Source of the DNA: Methanobacteriota archaeon
GTDB taxonomy: Archaea; Thermoplasmatota; Poseidoniia; Poseidoniales; Poseidoniaceae
Direction: 5' to 3'
DNA length: 10,439 bases
Assembly: GCA_018662715.1 (NCBI GenBank)
Contig: JABJFP010000112.1
Span: forward strand, 1-10,439
Made by a program: the position numbers and the translations under genes
The notes under the pieces: model-generated
What the model saw: the letters and a program-made list of their open reading frames with translations, nothing else
Database searches by the model: none
Told to the model about the DNA's origin: nothing
Part shown: positions 1 through 6,398 of the stretch, in pieces
Position numbering within the stretch: the stretch's first letter is position 1
Layout of the letters: each line of letters starts with the position of its first letter

Positions 1-1497
1 CAAGCCTATGATGACTTTTTGGTTCGTGTTCAAGACATCCATCGTTTGAGTTCGTTACAAGGCCATCTCGGATGGGACCAAGAGGTATTGATGCCCCCCA
101 AGGGAGGCGAATCTCGGAGTGAAATTCTTGCTTGGTTGGCTGGGAAGCGTCATCAACATCTTACTGACCCTGAAATGGGCACGCTGCTCACACGCCTTGA
201 ATCGGAAGACCTGAATGTAGACCAATCTGCAAACGTCCGGGAAATGCGTCGGGCGTTTGACCAAGCAGTCAAACTGCCAAAGGAATTCGTAGAAGCGTTC
301 GCCAAAGCTCGTTCTGAAGCTCTTGTTGCATGGCAGGAGGCACGGGCCGCTTCTGACTTTTCGATGTTTAAAGACACATTAGAAGCCCTGATCGATATGA
401 CAAAAACAAAAATCGGATATCTCGGTGTGACCAGCACACCGTATGATGTGCTGTTAGACGAGTACGAAGTCGGTATGACCGTTGCCGACTACGACCCTCT
501 CTTTGAAGGCCTAAAGCAACGTTTGGTACCTTTGCTTCAGTCCATCACCAATGCACAGAACAACCAGACGGCTCCAAAACTCCCCGAAGGTCTTCGATTT
601 TCGATTCCTGCCCAAGAAAAGTTTTGTGAGGGGATTTCCTCACGAATGGGCTTTGATTTTGAAGGTGGACGCATGGATGCATCAACCCATCCATTCTCAG
701 CAGGACTTTGGCCAGGAGATACGCGCTTCACAACACGGTTTGACGACAAGGATCCCTTTTCCTGTTTGTATGCGGTGATGCATGAAACCGGTCATGCTCT
801 TTACGAACAGGGTCTTGACCGAACGCATCGTTTTACTCCACGAGGTGAAGCTGTATCGTTAGGTGTTCACGAATCTCAGAGCCGCTTTTGGGAAAACCAG
901 ATTGGCCGTACTGCTGCCTTCTGGGATGTTGCTTTGCCACTCTTTTATGCTGAGTTCCCCGAAGCGCCAGAGTGGGATTCACAAACCATGAACCAAATCG
1001 CCAATACGGTAGAAAAAGGTTTTATTCGCGTAGAGGCGGATGAAGTGACTTACAACTTACACGTAATGCTGCGGTATGAAATTGAAAAGAAACTGTTCAA
1101 CGGAGACCTCGCCGTTGAAGATTTGCCGACTGCATGGAATACTATGTTCAAGGAATGGTTTGGAGTCGATGTTCCAGATGATCGGCTTGGATGCCTCCAA
1201 GACATTCACTGGTCTATGGGCGCATTTGGCTACTTCCCGACGTATACGCTTGGTAACCTCTATGCTGCCCAACTGTTGGAGGCCATGCGCAATGACCTCG
1301 GCGATATTGACAAGATGATTTCCTCTGGTGACTGGAGTCCAATGTTGGACTGGCTTCGCCCTAGAATACATGAACGTGGTAGCCAAGTCACTCCGAGTGA
1401 ACTCATACAAGACGCCACCGGGAAAGCCCCTACGCCAGAACCCTTCCTCAATTATATTGAAGAAAAATATCGAGCACTGTATCATCTTGATGCGTGA
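1..1497 (+). CDS. Carboxypeptidase Taq-type metallocarboxypeptidase (peptidase family M32), 5' partial
   Basis: Zinc-dependent carboxypeptidase that trims residues from peptide C-termini; M32 enzymes are normally cytoplasmic and probably finish peptide breakdown. The frame is open to the first base, and the first visible residues (QAYDDFLVRVQDI) align with the usual M32 N-terminus, so only a few codons and the start lie outside the window. An in-frame TTG at 19 is not a credible start. Numbering from base 1, the zinc motif HETGH is at residues 261-265, followed by HESQSR at 290-295, whose Glu291 is the expected third ligand. Other family blocks are the HPFS motif before the active site, EADEVTYNLH, and the late DIHWSMGAFGYFPTYTLGN block. 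About 498 visible residues match the usual family length of roughly 500. The TGA stop is immediately followed by the stop codon of the convergent dihydroorotase gene. Family assignment is firm; the physiological substrate is not known. Confidence 0.95.
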   Translation, partial: QAYDDFLVRVQDIHRLSSLQGHLGWDQEVLMPPKGGESRSEILAWLAGKRHQHLTDPEMGTLLTRLESEDLNVDQSANVREMRRAFDQAVKLPKEFVEAFAKARSEALVAWQEARAASDFSMFKDTLEALIDMTKTKIGYLGVTSTPYDVLLDEYEVGMTVADYDPLFEGLKQRLVPLLQSITNAQNNQTAPKLPEGLRFSIPAQEKFCEGISSRMGFDFEGGRMDASTHPFSAGLWPGDTRFTTRFDDKDPFSCLYAVMHETGHALYEQGLDRTHRFTPRGEAVSLGVHESQSRFWENQIGRTAAFWDVALPLFYAEFPEAPEWDSQTMNQIANTVEKGFIRVEADEVTYNLHVMLRYEIEKKLFNGDLAVEDLPTAWNTMFKEWFGVDVPDDRLGCLQDIHWSMGAFGYFPTYTLGNLYAAQLLEAMRNDLGDIDKMISSGDWSPMLDWLRPRIHERGSQVTPSELIQDATGKAPTPEPFLNYIEEKYRALYHLDA

Positions 1498-2907
1498 TTA
1501 TTCCCAAGGCGTCATGATGATTGGTTCGCCAACTTCACCGGGCTCAACCAAGATTTTCCCTTTCTGCCCAGTTGCTGTCGTTCGTTCAAAGACAGGTATT
1601 CCTGCAACAACCGTTACTTGAGCCCAACCTACGAGTGCATGGCCTCTGAAGGGGCTCCAGCCAACTCTGCTCCAAGCATTCTTGTCTTCTACCACAGCTT
1701 CATTCATCATATCAACCAAGACGATGTCGCCATCATTTCCTTCCTGCAGGAGACCTTTGCCGGTCATGTTGTAGCAATCCGCAACATTCGTTGACATCCA
1801 ACGTACAACATCTTCAATGCTGCATTTTCCATCTTTTGCGTGTGTGAGCATGACTGCGAGCGATGTATCAACACCGGGCATGCCGCTAGGCGCCTTTGGG
1901 AAACCGAGGGCCTTTGCTTCCAACGTGTGGGGTGCATGGTCCGTCGCAATGCATTGGATTGTTCCATTTATCATGTGATTCCAAAGCAGTTCGCGGTCCT
2001 TCTTGTAACGAATTGGTGGATTCATTTTCAGACGAGTCCCTTCTCGTGTCACGTCATCTTCGTCAAACGTCAAGTGCTGAGGAAGCGTTTCGGTTGTGAT
2101 GATTGCTCCATCTGCTCCAGCCTGACTTGGAAGCGTAGTCTTTCCCTCGAGCCAATCCGCTTCTAAGCCACTTGTCAAGTGAAGTATATGCAAACGATGG
2201 CCAGTGGATTGGGCCAGTTCAACTGCGAGCTCAGTCGCCAAGAGGGCGGTGACATCATCCCTCCACTCAGCATGTGCAGCGATGTCAGTTCGAGATTTGA
2301 ATACCTCAAACCGCTCTATGAGCCGTTGTTCATCCTCAGCATGTACGGCGATTAAGCCTGCAGTGTTTCCGAAAATAGTTTCCAAGGCTTTTCTCTCGTT
2401 AACCAAGAGCGTACCCGTAGAGGATCCCATGAATACCTTGATGCCACAAATCCCTGGTATGGCGAGTGGGGCGTCGGGAGTTCCAACGGCTTCTTGCAGG
2501 TCAGAAACGTTATCCGGAGTTGCTCCAATGAAAAAGCCATAATTGTTTACGCATTTTTTGGATGCAGTGTCCAATTTCATGTTCATTCCTTCCATTGTGG
2601 TAATGGAGGGTTTGTTGTTGGGCATATCAAGGAATGAGGTCACTCCTCCGCTGACCGCTGCGGCCGAACCAGACCCCAAATCTTCCTTCTCAGGTTGACC
2701 AGGGTCGCGGAAATGACATTGAGGGTCAATCATTCCGGGGAGAAGGTGGAGGCCTTCTGCTTCGATTAAGAGTTCATCGTCTTGGGGTGTTAGAGAACCT
2801 GTAGTGTCAATGGTGTCAATGACTCCGTTTTGAATTCTTAAATCTCCTATAATGGTTTGATTTGGTAGAACCATCGTTGCGCCCCGAATCAACATATTGC
2901 CTCTCAT
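1498..2907 (-). CDS. pyrC: Dihydroorotase (class I, cyclic amidohydrolase family)
   Basis: Reversibly cyclises N-carbamoyl-L-aspartate to dihydroorotate, the third step of de novo pyrimidine synthesis, in the cytoplasm. From the ATG at 2907 the protein has 469 residues. Visible amidohydrolase motifs are DPQCHFR at 61-67, the likely carboxylated lysine K157 in GIKVFMGSSTG, metal histidines H189 (VHAED) and H243 (LHLTS), KMNPP at 294-298, and catalytic D323 in ATDHAPH. The first histidine of the usual HxH motif is Gln63. I recall Q-x-H versions in some bacterial class I dihydroorotases, whose GIK-FMGSSTG block is also similar, so this looks like a subfamily trait rather than damage. An allantoinase-like or other amidohydrolase activity cannot be fully excluded. 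The ATG at 2907 was chosen because GGAG lies 7 nt upstream; an ATG at 2895 (GAGG about 4 nt upstream, closer to the family start) is the alternative, and a GTG at 2943 is less likely. It is the last gene of the minus-strand cluster, 57 bp after mogA. Confidence 0.88.
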   Translation of the reverse strand: MRGNMLIRGATMVLPNQTIIGDLRIQNGVIDTIDTTGSLTPQDDELLIEAEGLHLLPGMIDPQCHFRDPGQPEKEDLGSGSAAAVSGGVTSFLDMPNNKPSITTMEGMNMKLDTASKKCVNNYGFFIGATPDNVSDLQEAVGTPDAPLAIPGICGIKVFMGSSTGTLLVNERKALETIFGNTAGLIAVHAEDEQRLIERFEVFKSRTDIAAHAEWRDDVTALLATELAVELAQSTGHRLHILHLTSGLEADWLEGKTTLPSQAGADGAIITTETLPQHLTFDEDDVTREGTRLKMNPPIRYKKDRELLWNHMINGTIQCIATDHAPHTLEAKALGFPKAPSGMPGVDTSLAVMLTHAKDGKCSIEDVVRWMSTNVADCYNMTGKGLLQEGNDGDIVLVDMMNEAVVEDKNAWSRVGWSPFRGHALVGWAQVTVVAGIPVFERTTATGQKGKILVEPGEVGEPIIMTPWE

Positions 2908-2964
2908 CTTCAATCTCCAATCTTCGGCTGATACGGCCAGCACATCAATATGGCGATGGGGGTC

Positions 2965-3549
2965 TCAGGTGCGAGAAGCGCCTTTGGGCCGAAATGCGTC
3001 GCAAATCTCAGAGTCCATCTCCATGTAAGGGCCGTTCATTAAATCGACACAGTATGGGACAGACTTCCAAATCTCATCAATCGTCTCTCGAATCGCCTTT
3101 GGTCGCCCGGGCAGATTGAAGATGAGGCTTGAGCCTCTGAGGCCACCAACTTGGCGAGACAATATTGCAGTTGGCACGTAGGCGAGCGATATGCTACGCA
3201 TCTGTTCACCAAAACCGGGCATCATTCTATCGCAAACAGCAATCGTAGCCTCAGGCGTGACATCCCTTGAAGCAGGTCCAGTGCCACCGGTTGTAACGAT
3301 GACATCGCACCCGAATTCATCGGTCAAGGTCTTGAGGGTGTTCTCAATGTCTTCTTGCTCGTCGCGAACACATCGGTAATGGGCGGTCCAAGGGCTCCTG
3401 ATGGCTTCGTCAAAGAAAGAAAGAATTGCAGGACCCCCTTCGTCAACATACACTCCTTGACTTGCACGGTCACTTACGGTGACAATTCCAAGGGTGACGG
3501 AATCTCCAACATGGCCGGCTCGGCCCTCTCGTGATGTTTGTTGGTCCAT
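2965..3549 (-). CDS. mogA: Molybdopterin adenylyltransferase (MogA/MoaB family)
   Basis: Adenylylates molybdopterin using ATP, preparing it for molybdate insertion during molybdenum (or tungsten) cofactor synthesis in the cytoplasm. The 194-residue protein carries the family blocks in order: TVSDRASQGVYVDEGGP at 24-40, the nucleotide/pterin-binding TTGGTG at 86-91 continuing into RDVTPE at 95-100, MPGFGEQMR at 110-118, VPTAILSRQVGGLRG at 125-139, NLPG at 145-148, and a C-terminal GPYMEMD...AFRPK block. The VPTAILSRQVG segment and the C-terminal AFRPK ending resemble bacterial MogA more than the shorter MoaB usual in archaea, which suggests bacterial ancestry (inference). The first 15 residues are an extra hydrophilic extension. 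The start codon lies 9 bp after the stop of the large membrane protein gene; the ribosome site GAGG overlaps that TGA stop and sits 7 nt from the ATG, indicating coupled translation. No other cofactor genes are visible in the window. Confidence 0.93.
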   Translation of the reverse strand: MDQQTSREGRAGHVGDSVTLGIVTVSDRASQGVYVDEGGPAILSFFDEAIRSPWTAHYRCVRDEQEDIENTLKTLTDEFGCDVIVTTGGTGPASRDVTPEATIAVCDRMMPGFGEQMRSISLAYVPTAILSRQVGGLRGSSLIFNLPGRPKAIRETIDEIWKSVPYCVDLMNGPYMEMDSEICDAFRPKGASRT

Positions 3550-3558
3550 GGAACCGCC

Positions 3559-5685
3559 TCACTGGTCGCCGTACTTTGCTACGATGTCTGCGTGGAAGTT
3601 GTCGAGAAGCGTATCTTCAAACAATTCGGTTTGACGGCGCATTTTGGTTGAACGGATATGCAGGACTGCCATGAGGATGAAGACGATAATGATCATCGGG
3701 ATGAATACCTCGAGCTTGTACTGGTGCATGAATTTCACAATTCCTTCAGCAGTATAGGCCCATGTGATCGAAGCGATCGACCCTCCAACAAACGTGGCTA
3801 AGAGCACGCGCATGAATTGCATGCGTGAGAGCAAGCCCAGCATGGCTCCGACAAGTACGCCAGAGGCCATGAACGGAATCCAAACGAAGACGATCAATCC
3901 CCAAAAGCCCCATTTGTTGATCATTTCACGCTTCTCATTAGCCATGTATTCAACGGTTGAAAGCGTGTCTCCAAGGAATTTGGTTTGGAGCATTCGGCCG
4001 CCTAGTCCATCTTGGCGCGCAATTGCTACGATTCTGTCATCATCGGCAGATTTTCTCTCAACACGACCCGCCCCGGAACGGTCAGCGAGGGTTGAAACTT
4101 CGTTTCGAGTTTTCACAACCAATTCTTGAGTGCCAAGAAGTTCTTCATTACGCTCTGAGATAAAGGTAAACAATTCATCTTTGATCTGCGTTGAGGTTTT
4201 GTCAAATCGGAAGAAGGCAAATCTTTGGGTTGGCCTGTAGATGACGGAAACGAAGACAACTCTATCGTCGCTTGTAACGACGGCACCCTTCATTTCAACG
4301 TCGTTGCGACGGGTAAAGAAGAGATCAAGGCTGTCCCGAACATCGTCTTCAACTCTTGAGAGTGAGTGCAACTCTGAAAAGAAGGAGGAGTAATCTTGAC
4401 GTTCTTCGGCTTCTTCACCACTGACGACACGAGTTCCGATTCCAACTCCGGAGTCGAAATCTATTGATTGGCCTGCGCCAATGATTCGGACATTGAGCTG
4501 AACAGGCTTGAATACTCTGAATATTGCAAACTCTTCGAGAATATTCCGAAGAATTTCTGCTCGTATTTCCTTTGCGTCCGAGAGTGTGTTTTCAGTGTTC
4601 TTGTAGGCCACCATAATGTCAATGGACAGGTCCCTTGTCTCCACTTTGAATAGATCATGGTCGACCTCGACATTGAGGCGATTTGCAATCTCAGTGACGG
4701 TATCTTCTACCAGTCTAGCAATGTGATTGCGGGAAAGGATATCGTCGGTATCTTGGTGGTAGACCTTGTACATGAGCGGGTAAAGAACAAGCAATGAGAT
4801 GATTGAAAGTGAGAGCGAAATGAATGCCATCCACCATGCAGGGATTCCGGCCGCACCTCCGGTAAGCATGGCGGTTTCACGTCCACCGCCTAATTCGGCA
4901 CCCATCAGCAAGTAACCCCAATCTCCGAGGTCTTGGACTGTCCAGCAGGAACGCGAGCCAGCATCGGCGATACGAACGTCAGAATGCTCGGTGTCGTCAA
5001 CGAACGGAAGGAAGGAGAGCGCCTCGCTTGATATAGTGAGTTCAAAACTAACGGCTTTGGTCATTGATTGCATGACCAGGGGAGAACTGATGTTGTTTTC
5101 TTCATACACCGTTAGTCGGAATTTTAGGTTGTATTCACCTTCGGCCAAGTCGGAGAACGGTGCTTTGAAATATGCTCTACCAGAGTTATTCACCTCTTCA
5201 TCAACAATACGAGTTGTTTCATCGGTCATCGCAACATCATTTGCTCCACCTTTGTCTTCGATGGAATAGTTGAGGAACGCTACTCCATTCGGCAGATTAT
5301 GGCCGGCAATAGAGAATAATTCTCGGTCTGGGTCTGGGAATATATTGAGCCAAGGTTCATCAGAGATTTCTTCACATTCATCGCCAATGTCCAAAAAAGT
5401 AGTGGACGCTTTGTGGTCAAGAGCAGTCGTATTGCCAAAGACCCCCGAGGACATTGAAAAGAGGAGTAAAGCAAACAGCATCCCGTAAACGAGTCCTCCC
5501 ATCAACACGAAATCTTCGATCTTTGACAAGAAACGTTTTCCACCGCCCATCCGCCGCTGGCGAATTTCTTGGAGTTCCTTTGTCTCCTTGTTTCGAGATT
5601 TTGTATGCTCTTCATGAGCGTCGAGAGGCGCCTCGTGGTCTGCCGCTTCCTTGCCCATAATGAGGGCAAGACGGAACTTCCTCAT
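3559..5685 (-). CDS. Large multi-domain membrane protein of unknown function, C-terminus resembling Sm_multidrug_ex/DedA-like proteins
   Basis: A 708-residue protein I cannot name. In order: a charged N-terminus (1-50, cytoplasmic by its Arg/Lys content); helix 1 at about 57-84; a hydrophilic region 85-280, probably outside the cell, with the look of beta-strands; helix 2 at about 281-307; a soluble mixed alpha/beta region 308-590, probably cytoplasmic; and a hydrophobic C-terminal module 594-677 followed by a basic tail. The module begins KWGFWGLIVFVWIPF..SGV..GAMLG, which resembles the second half of the 'small multi-drug export' family (PF06695, related to DedA/VTT proteins); that name does not prove transport. 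With Pro604 mid-segment, 594-619 may be re-entrant, which would leave the tail inside. The only two cysteines, Cys103 and Cys247, both fall in the presumed external domain and may form a disulfide. The start ATG has only a weak GGG upstream; Met10 (5658) is an alternative. It ends 9 bp before mogA. Confidence 0.85.
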   Translation of the reverse strand: MRKFRLALIMGKEAADHEAPLDAHEEHTKSRNKETKELQEIRQRRMGGGKRFLSKIEDFVLMGGLVYGMLFALLLFSMSSGVFGNTTALDHKASTTFLDIGDECEEISDEPWLNIFPDPDRELFSIAGHNLPNGVAFLNYSIEDKGGANDVAMTDETTRIVDEEVNNSGRAYFKAPFSDLAEGEYNLKFRLTVYEENNISSPLVMQSMTKAVSFELTISSEALSFLPFVDDTEHSDVRIADAGSRSCWTVQDLGDWGYLLMGAELGGGRETAMLTGGAAGIPAWWMAFISLSLSIISLLVLYPLMYKVYHQDTDDILSRNHIARLVEDTVTEIANRLNVEVDHDLFKVETRDLSIDIMVAYKNTENTLSDAKEIRAEILRNILEEFAIFRVFKPVQLNVRIIGAGQSIDFDSGVGIGTRVVSGEEAEERQDYSSFFSELHSLSRVEDDVRDSLDLFFTRRNDVEMKGAVVTSDDRVVFVSVIYRPTQRFAFFRFDKTSTQIKDELFTFISERNEELLGTQELVVKTRNEVSTLADRSGAGRVERKSADDDRIVAIARQDGLGGRMLQTKFLGDTLSTVEYMANEKREMINKWGFWGLIVFVWIPFMASGVLVGAMLGLLSRMQFMRVLLATFVGGSIASITWAYTAEGIVKFMHQYKLEVFIPMIIIVFILMAVLHIRSTKMRRQTELFEDTLLDNFHADIVAKYGDQ

Positions 5686-5733
5686 GAACCCTTTTCTCTT
5701 TATCGTTGAGGGTTTCGTTCACTAAGAGCCGTT

Positions 5734-5744
5734 CTATAGATATG
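5734..5744 (-). promoter_or_regulatory. Possible TATA element for the large membrane protein gene
   Basis: The minus strand reads CATATCTATAG here, the most TATA-like string in the 109-bp gap between the small and large membrane protein genes. Its centre is about 54 nt upstream of the ATG at 5685. With the usual archaeal spacing of about 26 nt to the start site, this would give a leader of roughly 28 nt. Assigned by eye only. Confidence 0.3.
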
Positions 5745-5794
5745 TGCAGTTGGCCATCAATGCTTCAAATTAAGGAAAATGGGCGACTGATTTC

Positions 5795-6211
5795 TTATTT
5801 GGAGGCGACATTGTCCCAAAAATTTCCGCTGTTTTCGATCTCTGTTCGAGGGGCTGGTTCCGAGATTTTAGAAGGTGATGGGGCGGCATGGAATTCTTCT
5901 AGAAAGTCTCTAGACGTTGTTCGTTCACGTTCTTTTTGCAGCCGTTTAAGCGTAAATTTACTTTCTGGGAAGAGTGCCATTCGTATCGAAATACATCCGC
6001 CTAATTGGACCATTAGGCCTGCAAATAGAAACGGTAAAGAGAAGCAAATCATAAAGATGCTCAGCATCACACTTTCACCAAAACCGACAGGCAGTATCAA
6101 GAATGGAACAAGGGTAAACGGCATCCCAAAGCAAATCAAGAAAATGCCAGATAAGACAGCACCCAGTCGCTGTGGAGTCTGAAAATCAGTCATGTCGCTT
6201 TGGCCATTCAT
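5795..6211 (-). CDS. Small two-helix membrane protein, function unknown
   Basis: A 138-residue protein of no recognised family. Two hydrophobic segments at about 16-42 and 46-72 (LSGIFLICFGMPFTLVPFLI and LSIFMICFSLPFLFAGLMV) predict a membrane hairpin. They are followed by a basic stretch (KFTLKRLQKERER, 85-97) that would sit in the cytoplasm and a Pro/Ser/Glu-rich, probably disordered tail (108-138). No catalytic motif is visible. The ATG at 6211 is supported by GAGG 7 nt upstream; Met7 (6193) has no such site. The gene begins only 25 nt after the CCA end of the tRNA-Phe gene on the same strand, leaving little room for its own promoter, so it may be transcribed together with the tRNA and released by tRNA 3' processing. 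Downstream, 109 bp separate it from the large membrane protein gene. The clear start site and hydrophobic pattern argue for a real gene. Confidence 0.75.
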   Translation of the reverse strand: MNGQSDMTDFQTPQRLGAVLSGIFLICFGMPFTLVPFLILPVGFGESVMLSIFMICFSLPFLFAGLMVQLGGCISIRMALFPESKFTLKRLQKERERTTSRDFLEEFHAAPSPSKISEPAPRTEIENSGNFWDNVASK

Positions 6212-6236
6212 GATTCTTCCTCACGGTAATGAATGT

Positions 6237-6312
6237 TGGTGGGTTAGGCCGGACTTGAACCAGCGACCTCGGCATCTTCAGTGCCGCGCTCTCCCAACTA
6301 AGCTACTAACCC
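6237..6312 (-). tRNA. tRNA-Phe (anticodon GAA)
   Basis: Folds as a complete 76-nt cloverleaf on the minus strand. The acceptor stem is GGGTTAG/CTAACCC, the D stem GCTT/GAGC with loop AGTTGGGA (A14, G18, G19 present), the anticodon stem CGGCA/TGCCG with loop CTGAAGA, the variable loop AGGTC, and the T arm GCTGG-TTCAAGT-CCGGC. The anticodon GAA is at 6277-6279. The discriminator is A73 (6240) and CCA (6237-6239) is encoded. There is no intron. G37 next to the anticodon is the archaeal/eukaryotic form that can become a wyosine derivative; bacterial tRNA-Phe has A37. The D loop through variable loop closely resembles yeast tRNA-Phe. This is the strongest lineage marker in the window. Confidence 0.97.
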
Positions 6313-6322
6313 GTTTATTCTT

Positions 6323-6338
6323 GGCGAGTGCCCTCGCC
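6323..6338. repeat. Perfect hairpin/palindrome between TATA-like box and tRNA-Phe
   Basis: GGCGAG-TGCC-CTCGCC is a perfect 6-bp inverted repeat with a 4-nt spacer. It lies 10 nt upstream of the tRNA 5' end and directly abuts the TATA-like element of the tRNA. It could be an operator, a structured tRNA leader, or chance. No T-run follows it on the minus strand, so it is not a classical bacterial terminator. Confidence 0.5.
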
Positions 6339-6351
6339 ATATCAAGCCTTC
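6339..6351 (-). promoter_or_regulatory. Putative archaeal promoter (BRE/TATA-like) of tRNA-Phe
   Basis: The minus strand reads GAAGGCTTGATAT: a purine-rich BRE-like start followed by the TATA-like TTGATAT. The TATA-like part is centred about 30 nt upstream of the mature tRNA 5' end, the distance expected for an archaeal tRNA promoter. The first 11 bases are repeated exactly upstream of the RNase PH gene. Confidence 0.5.
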
Positions 6352-6378
6352 CGATGTAGCGTCTCCACCGGGCTGTTC

Positions 6379-6385
6379 AAAAAAA
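6379..6385 (-). terminator. Oligo-T transcription stop after RNase PH gene
   Basis: A run of seven T on the minus strand begins 13 nt after the rph stop codon, with no strong stem before it. Archaeal RNA polymerase often terminates on such T-tracts, so this probably ends the rph transcript, at least in part, before tRNA-Phe. Confidence 0.5.
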
Positions 6386-6398
6386 GCTCTAATGGGCC

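Noticed and set aside
1057..1485. Minus-strand open frame of 142 residues within the carboxypeptidase
   Set aside because: The conserved M32 motifs are on the plus strand over this stretch; no domain or start signal on the minus strand.
2908..2943. GTG start for dihydroorotase adding 12 residues
   Set aside because: The extension does not match the family, and the ATG at 2907 has a well-spaced GGAG upstream.
5706..6182. Plus-strand open frame of 158 residues opposite the small membrane protein gene
   Set aside because: Composition is Lys/Ser/Asn/Pro-rich without domain or start site, while the opposite strand has a clear membrane-hairpin protein with a good ribosome site.
6323..6338. Hairpin read as a bacterial intrinsic terminator
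   Set aside because: No T-run follows it on the minus strand. A plus-strand reading is followed by ATATCAAG rather than a T-run, and no plus-strand gene ends there.
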